NCBI GenBank assembly: GCA_963932185.1
Contig: OZ010667.1
Span: forward strand, 68,574,649-68,638,648
Source: Troglohyphantes excavatus
Taxonomy: Eukaryota; Arthropoda; Arachnida; Araneae; Linyphiidae
DNA length: 64,000 nt
Reading direction: 5' to 3'
Positions 23,574-33,219 of the stretch are shown here, piece after piece. Every line of letters starts with the position of its first letter. Position 1 is the first letter of the stretch. The notes under the pieces were generated by a model that saw only the letters and a list, made by a program, of their open reading frames with translations, was not told the DNA's origin and did not search any database. The translations under genes and the position numbers were made by a program.

Positions 23574-23900
23574 CTAGCTATATGGCCCGGCATGGCCCGC
23601 AATCAGTTAGTAAAAGAAAGGTTGTGCGACGTTTTTAGTTTGCGTAGCCGATCGTATATCACTCTTTGCGCATAGTTGGAAAAATAAACTTTCCCAAAAG
23701 TTTATATTTATGCAATTAATTTTAGTTTTTCGAGATACATAAATTCAGAACTTTTTCATTCGTATGTTAATGACTTCCCTTTATTGATAAAATGCTGTCA
23801 GTTTCATAAAAATTTTGTTAGTCATTTGACAATCTTTTTCAGTCGTGGACAGACTGAACGACAAACCGATCGACCAAAATGTTTAAAAAGTTATTTTGAG
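23574..23900 (-). mobile_element. Helitron-like fragment (candidate), reverse orientation
   Basis: On the minus strand it ends ATGCCGGGCCATATAGCTAG, like the right end at 17849, and the other side carries CAGTCTGTCC and GTCGATCGGTTTGTCG motifs typical of such elements. The left boundary is not defined. Confidence 0.35.
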
Positions 23901-24260
23901 GATTACTGTATCTTAATTCTCGTATAAAACAAAAAATTAGTACTTACAAACAAACATTACATCCATGTATTGATAATAAATTATTTAACAATTTTAAATA
24001 ACCGATAATTTAAATGAGTTCCAGTATTATTGAAAAGTGCATCCATTTAGGATAAAATAAATTAAATGAAACATCTCTCTTCACATCTAAACCTAAATAT
24101 GTTTAATCTTATGTCTTTTTAAAAATTTATATATTTTTCAATATTTAATTAATAATATACAAATATATTTTTTTTTAGAAAATGGTTTATAAGAATGTAA
24201 ATATGTGTTTGAGAAAATGAAGATTTATAGAACAGAAATAACAATCTAATTTTTTTGTTA

Positions 24261-24393
24261 GCATTCTGCGATTACCAGGGCTACTTTTGACAATTTTGAC
24301 AATCGTTTCGTTATTAAATCACTTGAATTTTGAAGAAATAGGAATCTTTAAATTTTTAACGAAAGTAATTTACTCCGATTCCTTTCTGGTGGT
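24261..24393. repeat. Dispersed repeat, copy 1
   Basis: Shares AGCATTCTG, CAATTTTGACAAT, TTTCGT, ATTGAAT/ATTAAAT, GAATCTT, AAATTTTTAACGAA and GATTCCTTTCTGG, in the same order, with 39272-39405. Confidence 0.65.
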
Positions 24394-24527
24394 ATCAGTT
24401 CATAGGGAAAAAAATAGTGAACGACTTTTGTTTCACGTTGTGTTGCATATTTAAGTTTTCTTCGACATATAAATTTAGACCTTTTAAAATTGCAATTATT
24501 CTAAAAATAACAGTAATAGAGTAAATT

Positions 24528-24639
24528 GATGGAACTTATCAGCGTTGATTATTTTTTATTTCTATGTCTAAATGTTAATATTAGATGGAACTTATCAGCG
24601 TTGATTATTTTTTATTTCTATGTCTAAATGTTAATATTA
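24528..24639. repeat. Perfect 56-bp tandem duplication
   Basis: Two adjacent 56-base copies starting GATGGAACTTATCAGCGTTG read as identical, so the duplication is recent. Confidence 0.95.
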
Positions 24640-25204
24640 GCTTTCATATAGACCGCAATTATTTTAAATAATGTATTTAATGCATATTACGTTATAAATC
24701 AGAGAAACAAAAGCTCGTGTTACATATACGGTGTATAAAAAGCATCGTCTTCTAAATAATGTTTTTTTAAGTAGTTTAAAACGGAATCTTTATCCTATTC
24801 TATTTAATACTGACACCAGATCGCACATAGTATCCATAACGTCCACTCTTTTAGAAAGATTGTTTAAAAAGTAGAAGAATGTTAAACTCCAGATGTATCA
24901 TTTTCAGTTATTATGCAAATTCTATTATCTTCATGTATATTCTTTAGAATTCCACGTTTTCTAACATTCTATTTTTCATTTCCTTCCTTCCAATAAGTCA
25001 ACGACTTTTATTCCACAACTTTATTGATATTCCCGATCACCATAAAACATTAAAGGCCACCGTTCCACCTTTTGGAATGATTCCAAGGGAGGGAAAAGGA
25101 AATACAAGACACGAATAATAAAAAAATGGCGCAATGTTCTTTGGCCATTTTCACGCTTTATTCTCACTACTTCATTCTTTATTCACGCGGTGATTCCACT
25201 ACTT

Positions 25205-25335
25205 CAATAACCGTTCTCGTCTGCCACCGAGGATATTCAACCTGAGATACCGTCTAATAGAAGAATAGCTTGTGTTTGTTTTGGTTATTTTCTAATTTTC
25301 TTTTTTCTACACGGGGCCATCCTTAAATCACCACA
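25205..25335. repeat. Dispersed repeat, with diverged second copy at 25649-25780
   Basis: Both copies begin with AATAACCGTTCTC, carry a GAGGATA/GAAGATA then TTCAA block, and end in TCCTTAAAT. They are roughly 440 bases apart in the same orientation. Confidence 0.5.
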
Positions 25336-25792
25336 TAAATATTTTCTATATAGTCTTCTCTTAATACTCAGGGCCTGATTTAGAAATTTCAGTACTGTAA
25401 GGCACAACATCACTGACAGCGGCACCGTAAAAAAGTATAAAAATAAATAATATTCAAATAAAAATTAATTACATTGTAAACGATTCCGGAAAAATTACTG
25501 AAAAACTGCAATAACAAGAGACAATTAATTTTAAAAGTGTAGGCAACTTTTAAACAATTTTATGGAAAAATAAATAAAAGTTAGGGCCTTTAGGCCCTGG
25601 CCTAATGTGCCTAATAGTAAATCTGGTCATATAATATAAGATATACTATATTTAATAACCGTTCTCACAACCGTATTCCACAGAAGATACGTTCAATGAA
25701 GAATATCCTAAGTTTTTTTGCTGCTGTTTATTATTTTATGTCTGTTTTTTATAAGGAGGTAGTCCTTAAATTATTACAGTATTTAATTTATA

Positions 25793-25855
25793 AGCCAGCA
25801 GGTGGCTCAGTAGTAAAGGAATCGACTCATAATTGGAGAGTTGTTATTACTTATC
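25793..25855 (+). repeat. tRNA-Met-like SINE head
   Basis: Reads GGTGGCTCAGTAGTAAAGGA then GACTCATAATTGGAGAGTTG. The CTCATAA heptamer matches an elongator tRNA-Met anticodon loop. The B-box half is decayed and no closed acceptor stem is seen, so it is not a tRNA gene. A related head is at 38742. Confidence 0.5.
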
Positions 25856-25872
25856 TTTAAAAAAAAAAATCT

Positions 25873-26462
25873 CATTAAAACTTACTTTTTTCACTAATGA
25901 ACCCCTTTTCCATGTTCTGTCTTATTGCATCCATCTTATTGTGATAAAGAAGTGAAATTTCTCATTTTCCCCTTATGGAAATGAGATATTACAATTTTTC
26001 TCTTACAATCGTCTCTCCGCCTCGACCTGAAAGTTATTTCATACTAGAAATAATAGTATTAAAAAGACTTAATAAAACTTACTTTTTGAATTAATGAATC
26101 AATATTTCATGTCCTGTCATCTTATTGTGATGAAGATGTGAAATTTCTCATTTTCCCCTCATGACAATGAGAAATTGCACCTCTTCGCTTGCGATCGTCT
26201 CTTCATCTCGACCTGAAATAAAAGTATGTTATTAGAAATAATACTATTAAAAACAAATTCTTATTTAAACTTACTTTTTGTATTGATGAGTTGCTTGATG
26301 CTCTGTTATTTTATTGTGATTAAGGGGGGAAATTTCTCATTTGCCCCTCATGACAATGAACAATTTCGCTTCTTCTCTTACAATCGTCTCCCCATCTTGA
26401 CCTGAAATAAAAATATGTTATTTGATACTATAAATAACAGCATTGAAATAATGTAAACTTAC
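25873..26462 (-). repeat. Three tandem exon-like units bounded by splice-site consensus
   Basis: Three tandem units with period 186-189 bp. Read on the minus strand, each opens with a pyrimidine-containing tract and TTTCAG|GTC, and closes with AAAAA|GTAAGTTT. The implied exons are 26275-26401 (127 nt), 26083-26212 (130 nt) and 25886-26026 (141 nt), separated by about 60 nt. All share GAGACGAT, CATGAGGGG/CATAAGGGG and TGAGAAATTTC. Frames are short: one frame gives about 20 codons in two units, but not all three are open. A part of a fourth unit (27015-27075) lies beyond the element at 26462-27008. They may be alternative non-coding exons or a satellite that happens to carry splice signals. Confidence 0.6.
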
Positions 26463-26614
26463 ACTGTTAAAAATAGATGCTCAAAACTAAGTAAAATGTA
26501 CTCATTTTTGAAAAAGATATGTACTTAAAAATGTATATAATAAGTAAAAAGATCAGTAGCTTGTGTACATAGGCTGCCTTCATAAATATCAGCAATTACA
26601 ACCAAGACTTATCG

Positions 26615-26690
26615 GGAATCAAACCCATATCCTGAGGAACCGCAGTCTAGTGCCTTATCCGTTAAACTACCAGGGCGACTTGAAGAAGTT
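26615..26690 (-). repeat. tRNA-like SINE head (tRNA-Arg-like)
   Basis: On the minus strand it reads CCTGGTAGTTTAACGGATAA then GGC, followed later by GGGTTTGATTCCC. These are A-box- and B-box-like elements at tRNA spacing. The acceptor ends do not pair, so a SINE head is more likely than a gene. Confidence 0.45.
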
Positions 26691-26734
26691 ATAAACAGAA
26701 TAAATTTTAAAAATGTGTACCAACAGAACAGGAA

Positions 26735-26794
26735 GTAAGATAATTGAGTTGTAATAGTAAGACAATTGAGTTGTAATAGTAAGACAATTGAGTT
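26735..26794. repeat. 22-bp tandem repeat, nearly three copies
   Basis: Successive GTAAGAYAATTGAGTTGTAA then TA units, with one substitution between the first and later copies. Confidence 0.85.
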
Positions 26795-28327
26795 TTCTTC
26801 TGAACAACTATTTTAAGATTGTCAGGTCCTTTGTTATGATGGCTTGAACAGAACATGAGATTAACAATATTAAATCACACTGCTCATTTTTGAGAAAGTA
26901 TGATTACTTAACGTTGAGTACGTCATCGCTCATTTACGATGCAATTGTACTTAAAGAAAAACGAGTTGGTTCAGGTATTCATTTTTAAGTACCTGTTTTT
27001 TTACAGTGTACATTTTTAATTGATTAGTTACTTTTTGAAGTCCCGTATTCTTATTATGATGAAGAAGTGAAAACTAAAACTTTTATTAAGGAGTTCCCGT
27101 TTATATTGGGATAGAAATAATATGTTTGCTCCGATTTCCTAATTTAGGATAAGATAAATTTTGTAATTGCACTTTTTACGTATATTGTGAAATTTCAAAA
27201 CGCACAAGACACACGCTAATTTTGTACCCTCGTTTCTGAAGACAAATAAATGACAAAATGTCTTAGGTAATAGTATTTAATGATAGGGTTTACAATTTCT
27301 ATCTGTAATAATGCTCGTGATTTGCAAAGGAGAAGTAAAGTTATGTAATAGCAAACTGAAACTTGAAAATAATTCTCCTGAAAGCCGTGGAAATGTAGAA
27401 ATGGTTCTTCAATTTAACACCAACGAAGTATTTGAAGATAGCTCAGAATGTATTTGATTTTCTTTTAAATACAGCAAATGTTCCACCATTACAAAACTAC
27501 CTCATAATGAAAATTATATCTTTATAAAGCACTTGATAGCTTATAATCAATGATTGTTTGAAATTATTTTAATTTAAAATTAAAAATAGCTTTAAAGGCG
27601 TTTCACTCTACATAAAATAGTGAAATTAAAAAATATTCCTATACTTTTTAATATCGATGCAATATTGAAAGCTAGTTTCGAATCTATTCAAAAACTCTTG
27701 ATCTTGACTTAAGTTTTGAAATGTAGCACTTTAACTTTTCTGTTAACTGACTTTGGGTGGTCTCTATTTAAAATTTCGTATTCCTTTCCTATAAAATCAT
27801 ATTCTACATAGAAAATTAAAAAAAAAAAAATATTTCTAGTGAAAATCAAGGCTTTGTTGAGCACTTTTCTATCTTAAACTCAATAAACATTTAAATTAAC
27901 TTCAATGTTAAATGAAAGTAAAGTTTGTAAGTAGTTTTAGAAACATTACAATCATAAATTAAATAGTTGTCATTAAATACTGAAATCTAGTACAATATAC
28001 ATTAAAATATTAATGAACGGTAATTGAAGGGATATGTAAACATGCGAGATATTCTTAACGCAATTTTTTTTAACATAAAAAAAATGTTTCAGTACGTGAA
28101 AACAATAAATATGATTGATATTTTAACAATTAATTTGTTTTCTTTCATTATAACATATAAAAGTATTATTGTAATTAAATAATGTTTTTTAAAAAAAAAG
28201 AAGACCAACCTGGTTACGGTACCTGAAATATATGTCAATATCCTCCAATGTTAAGACTTGTGCAGTGCATTTCTGGCTATCACCGTCCCTTTTAAACGGA
28301 CTTAATTCAGTTTTGGTTGTTTATATA

Positions 28328-28566
28328 ACGTCGAACTAGAGCTGTACGGTGGGCTATTGAGCAATTTATATGGGAGAAAGATCCAGGAACACGCCTCGTA
28401 AATTTGACACATGGTCAGATAACGACGACAACACTTGAGCTGGTATCCGACGCAACATCAATAGGTGTCAATATATCGGTATCTGATCAGATTTAACGTG
28501 ACCAGTTCCATAAACACCACGGTGGAAATTGAGGATAATTTCAGGCGAATCGAATTTGGCAACCCT
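28328..28566 (-). repeat. SINE (body and tail), reverse orientation
   Basis: The plus strand opens AACGTCGAACTAGAGCTGTA, continues with GATCCAGGAACACGCCTCGT and ACATGGTCAGATAACGACGA, and ends near GTGACCAGTTCC. It shares this layout with 63737-64000. Confidence 0.7.
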
Positions 28567-28639
28567 TCGGTCACGATATCCCTATATTTTAACTTTTTGT
28601 CAAGCTTCTACACCGATTCAAACTCGAATATCACTAATT

Positions 28640-28856
28640 GCTAACCGAATTCCTTACCACCCGGTAGTTCAGGTGTTTCCTCGTCATCTGACCATGGTTC
28701 TAAAATAACGAGGTGCATGTATGAATGTGTGTATGAATGTGTGTGTGAATATGTATGTGTTCCCGGATCTTTCCTTCGAGATTGACCCCGAACCGTCGCC
28801 AATAGCCCACTGTGCAGCTCTAGTGCGACGTTAATTAACAAAACCAAAACCAAACC
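28640..28856 (+). repeat. SINE (body and tail), forward orientation
   Basis: Runs TTCCTCGTCATCTGACCATG, then a TGTGTATGAATG expansion, CTTTCCTTCGAGATTGACCC, and CAATAGCCCACTGTGCAGCT, then CTAGTGCGACGTTAATT. It is head-on to the copy at 28328-28566. Confidence 0.7.
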
Positions 28857-29475
28857 TTACCACCCGGCCACCGCGCCGCTTATTTAGTTTTGGCATTGAA
28901 CATTTCAAAACTGCAGCGTTAAGTTACATTAAAATCTCTACTTCGAAAGATTATATACAAGAGACGTTGTTTTAAAATAATTCTACACTTTTTAATTCAT
29001 AAAAGGCTTCTAAGGGTTGATTTATTTATGTTCTGTAGTTATTTTCGATTTTTTTCAATTATATTTTCATAACAGGGTTGTAAAGTTTATTTCAAATTAT
29101 TTTGTAAGTTAACTTCATAGACAAATGCACATGAATGGGATCTGCCGTAAGTTGATATTTTTGAAATGGAAATTGGTTACACTCATACTATAGACAACGG
29201 ATTGTCAACTTGCACTTTTTTTGCTTATTAGTAAACTCGTCTTCTGATTAAAATATATATTGCTGAACTTTGGAGTCAGAAAGCTGAAGATGTGCTCAAC
29301 TGTTGTTAAATAGGTTTTTCTTAAAATTGTTTTAGAAATATGATGGGTTGTAAAGTGAACCTCTTGTTAGAAGAGCTCTTAGTAGAAGTTAAAGTATTGA
29401 TAAAGCACCTGCAGACGCGATTCTAACAAGCTGCTATTGAATTGACGCGATTTTATTATGGTTTTTATAGGTGTA

Positions 29476-29488
29476 GGGGGGGGGGGGG
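29476..29488. repeat. Poly(G) tract
   Basis: A run of 13 G in AT-rich sequence. Confidence 0.9.
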
Positions 29489-30356
29489 AGTCCGGAGCTA
29501 GTTGGCATAAGGGACAAGTCGGCATACAGTCTCTACCACTCGCCATAGAGAGTTCACATCACTTGTAAGTTTATCTAAGTTACATCACTTGTAAGTTCTA
29601 TCACTTTTAAGAAAAGTGGCGTGGTTTGACAAAAATTACTTTAAAATGTTTCTAGCGTTATCGTAAAACATTTTCTGTAAATATAAGGGAAAGGGAATTT
29701 TTAATATCTGTAAGTATTTTTGTTTATTTCCATTGTTTTTCTCCTTACGCTTTTATAAAACAGTAAGATTTTCTTAGTACCTTTTTAAGCAAATATAGTA
29801 AATTTCTATAAGTCCTATAAAATCTTTGTTAGTTGAAAATGAAATGAACGTGGCAGCTAATTAAAAAAAAGTCTTTTGGAGTTAGCTGGCATATAAGAGT
29901 TAAAGTGAGTGTTGGCGTAGTGAAGGTGTGTTATGCCAACTTACCGCGAATTCTAGTATTTTTTTTTATGTTATTGATTAAGTTTTATACCTGTTTTCTG
30001 GATAGTTTTACTACCTACTTATTAATTCAATAAATAACCTACGATTGTTCTATGTTTAATGTCCATTTTGAACTTGTGATGATTATTAGAAGCTGAGGAG
30101 ATTGTTAATTTGAAGTTAAATGCTTCTAATTTCACGAAAATTATTCAAATTTAAATAAAATTGAACAAAAAAAACTTTGTTAAATTGTACCGGTCTTCCA
30201 TAATAGTTGTACAGAAAATATTTCAATGCTTGAATAAAATAAAAAGGAATAAAATTAGAAAAAATGTTTTCCTCTACAACTCTACAAATATTTATATTTT
30301 TAACTAAACTAAAATATTTTTTTTAAAGAAAACTTAACACTAAAAATATAATTGAT

Positions 30357-30520
30357 TGACCGTTAGCGAGGTCCCGTTTTAACTCGGTGTTTTGCCATTT
30401 CGTTTTTTTGTCTTTAAATTTGTGTGTTACGCAATCACGACCCAACACGTTGTTCGAATTCGGCAAGAATCTTTCTTTAAGTCATTAAAATCGAAGTATC
30501 TGTTTTAAAAAACAGGTAAT
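30357..30520. repeat. Dispersed repeat, with second copy at 33880-34045
   Basis: Both copies carry ATTGACCG, GCGAGGTC, AGCATTTCGT or GCCATTTCGT, AAATTT-TGTGT, ACGCAATCACGACC/ACGCAGTTACGACC, AACACGTTG/AACGCGTTG, and TTTAAGTCATTAAAA/TGAAGTCATTAAAA in order. The second copy borders the array at 33220-35700. Confidence 0.6.
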
Positions 30521-30591
30521 TAACATTTTAGTGAAGTAATAGTTATAATAATTCAAAGATTTGAAAACTTTTTTTTAAAATTTATTTTATC

Positions 30592-31620
30592 CGCAGAGAA
30601 CTTTTCATAAAAGTTTACTTTTGCCTCACGTTGAAACAACGTATTTATGGAAGCTTCTTGGTTACATATGATTGTATAAGAAAGTAACCACTTTACATAG
30701 ATACATTCGAAAGGTAGAAACAATTTATATTTCTGCTTTGTCATTCGTAAACGTAATATATTTAAGAAAGCTTGGATACTTATGGAGGTTTAAGGAAGAA
30801 TTTTTTTATGCTATTAGGTAGGTAGAACATTTATATTGTTACTTTGTTCCTCACAAACGTATTTAAGAAAGCTTCATGGTTACGTATGAATGTATAAAGA
30901 AGAAATAGTTTTACAGAGCTACTTTTGGAATAGTGGAAACAATTTTATTGTTGTAACTGCACTGCTTTGTCGTTAAACCCGGCATATTTTAGAAACTTTC
31001 TTGGCTCTGCATGAATGCATAAGGAAGAAACGGTTTTACACAGATGCTATTCGAAAGGTAGAAACAATTGTACACTGTTGCAATTGCTCTGTCGCACTCA
31101 AACGCGACATATTACGCATGTAGAAGGCATATACGATTTTACAGAGATACGTTTGTCGTTCAAAAATAAATCACACAGTATGTCCGAAAAGTTTATTTAC
31201 ACTTTACTAAAAATAATAATAAAAAAGACAAACAAATATACGAACTTGTTGTTTTTTGCATTTAATAAAGGAAGAATCAAAATATTTTATTACAATGTTA
31301 AAAGTTTTCCCAACACTAAACTTCTGAGCAACCAGGTTCGTGAAGTATTAGAAAATCGACATACCCGATGACCTCGTTACTTACATATGGTTACTTTCTT
31401 GGTTACTTACTTATGTAAAAAGTGGAAACGGTTTTACAGTTATATATTTCGAAGGTGAAAACGATTTTACGTTGTGTCTTTGGTTTCCGTTCAGAAACGC
31501 GCGAAAGTTTATGAAGTTTGCTGGTTTTTATGCATGTGATAACAGAAGTATTTTTGTATTGATACTGTTGTAATGTAGAAATAATTATACATTTATGTTC
31601 GTTACTACAATATATTTAAA
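30592..31620. repeat. Degenerate tandem array, unit about 115 bp
   Basis: Landmarks GAAAGGTAGAAACAATTT, TTGTTACTTTGTC, CATATTTAAGAAAGCTT, GGTTACGTATGAATGTATAA and GAAGAAACGGTTTTACAGAG recur every 113-116 bases, with strong divergence. An unrelated block at about 31150-31370 interrupts it. Confidence 0.7.
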
Positions 31621-31864
31621 AAAAACTGATGATTTGATGATAATTTTATTAATTAAAAAAGCATATGTATTACTGGATAAATAATAATACATATAATATA
31701 TAAATAATAATACACATAATATATAAATAATAATACATATAATATATAAATTATAATACATATAATATTTAAATAATAATAAATAATGCACTAGATATGT
31801 CAAATACCTCAAAACTGTAAATACAATGATACATTTACACATTTTCCTCAACCACTTTTAATAT

Positions 31865-32090
31865 ATCTATAATAATAAAAGAAAAGTCTATCTATGGATC
31901 GCTAAATACCTACTTCTTTTGCTTAAAAAAGATTAAAAATTTATTTATTAATACTATTCATTCTCAAAATTTACACCTTAAGCTCGGATTTGTAAAATTC
32001 TGTTTAGATTTTTAAAATTATTGTAAAACTTGTAGGAATATTACATAATGAAACATCTTAAAAAGTATTTGCTAAATCTAGAACGTACCT
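31865..32090. repeat. Helitron-like left-end family, copy 1 (copy 2 at 35744-35975)
   Basis: Begins CTATAATAATAAAAGAAAAG then TCTATCTATGGATCGC; copy 2 begins CTATAATGTAAAAGAAACAT then TCTGTCTGTGGATCGC. They stay alignable for about 230 bases. The beginning resembles the element at 17016. Confidence 0.5.
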
Positions 32091-32092
32091 TT

Positions 32093-32150
32093 GTAGCTTA
32101 TACGTCAGCGCGCGGGACTTCTGAGTAGTAGGTCGCATGTTCGAGTCCCA
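32093..32150 (+). repeat. tRNA-like SINE head
   Basis: GTAGCTTATACGTCAGCGCG followed after about 25 bases by ATGTTCGAGTCCC gives A-box- and B-box-like motifs at tRNA spacing. No paired acceptor stem is seen, so it is called a SINE head rather than a tRNA gene. Confidence 0.4.
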
Positions 32151-32529
32151 AAGGGGTAATAATTGCAAAGTTTTAAATTGGGTTTTTTGTATATCTAATA
32201 TATTAAAAAAAACATTTGTTATAAAAGGTATACATTTTAAAATGTGTTTTAAAAAAATAAATAAAACATTAAACTTTTCTGATTGAACAATAGTTTGGAG
32301 GACCACTTAGCACAGCGGACCACAAGTGGTTCGCGGAATTTTCGTTTAGATTGACTGCTAAAGCAAAGGCTAACAGTTTTAAGCAAAACCGTTTTGACTA
32401 AAAGCACTTTTATTCAACAAGCTTACTTCTTCGTAAAAACAAACAGCCCAACCAGCATCCTACAATCCTTCGTCACCCAGAAAAGCACCACTCACTTTTT
32501 CTCCACCAGAAAAAAAGAAAATAGGAACT

Positions 32530-32992
32530 ACATTTTATTGACCGCCCGATGAGTGATGCGGGCGCAGGGCGGAGGAATACGAGACCCAGGCGATGCGCGC
32601 GCACCCTTCCCAATGTGGACGACGGGCAACAATATGGAGTCGAAGAAGAACTCTTCTATCTCGCTACTGATAGAGGTTGGCCGAGCCCCCACCCGCCCAG
32701 GTGTACCACCCCAGTGAAAATCGGCGCACCCCCCCCTTACAGGTACCCCCAAAGGAATAGTGTACACCATGCTTCTGCTGAAAAGCCCTACAACCCGCGA
32801 GTGAAGGAGTAGGAGAAGCTCAAGAGTGGAAACTCTTCATTCTTTTTTTTAAGCCTAATTCGAAAGAGAGAGACGATTCCAACACTAAGAAGGACTACGG
32901 GCTTCAAGGCAGGGCCCCAGAGGGTCTCGGGCAAGTGCCCTATTCTAGGGATATGGGCACGGTGTACACGGACCAATTCCTACGGTATAAAG
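32530..32992 (+). other. GC-rich island with open frame and splice donor
   Basis: Strongly GC- and CpG-enriched against AT-rich flanks. An 87-codon frame runs 32549-32812 (start MSDAGAGRRNTRPRRCARTL), and a near-perfect donor AAAG|GTGAGT follows 32992. A second short frame opens at the ATG 32953 (MGTVYTDQFLRYK) and runs into that donor. I recognise no family. It could be a first exon or a GC-rich repeat. Confidence 0.3.
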
Positions 32993-33219
32993 GTGAGTTA
33001 GGCCCCTTTATTTTTAAAAGGTTTATGGATTTATTGATTAAGGGGATTGATCATTGGAGCGTAAAGAGAGATTTATCTTTGGTTTTTAAAGACTTTAAAG
33101 ATGAATTTTAGGTGATTAAGTTTGAAATTGATGTTATTTTTCTTAATTATTACTTATATGACTCTTGTTATAAAAGGTATAACAGTCTAATATAAAGGTT
33201 TTAGCGATAATTTCAACTC

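Larger units (their letters stand above)
26462..27008. mobile_element. hAT-like non-autonomous element (CACTGTTAAAAATAG ends)
   Basis: Left end CACTGTTAAAAATAGATGCT and right end TTAAGTACCTGTTTTTTTAC then AGTG are inverse with mismatches. Flanking 8-mers TAAACTTA and TACATTTT agree at five positions. It splits the exon-like array. A related left end lies at 57030. A SINE head (26615-26690) and a 22-bp repeat (26735-26794) are inside. Confidence 0.5.

Noticed and set aside
26615..26690. Minus-strand tRNA gene
   Set aside because: A- and B-box-like motifs exist, but acceptor and anticodon stems do not pair, and it is inside a transposon. It is better explained as a SINE head. The heads at 25793, 32093 and 38742 are rejected as tRNA genes for the same reason.
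31015..31371. 118-codon plus-strand open frame
   Set aside because: Starts inside the degenerate 115-bp array and runs into unrelated sequence; no domain.
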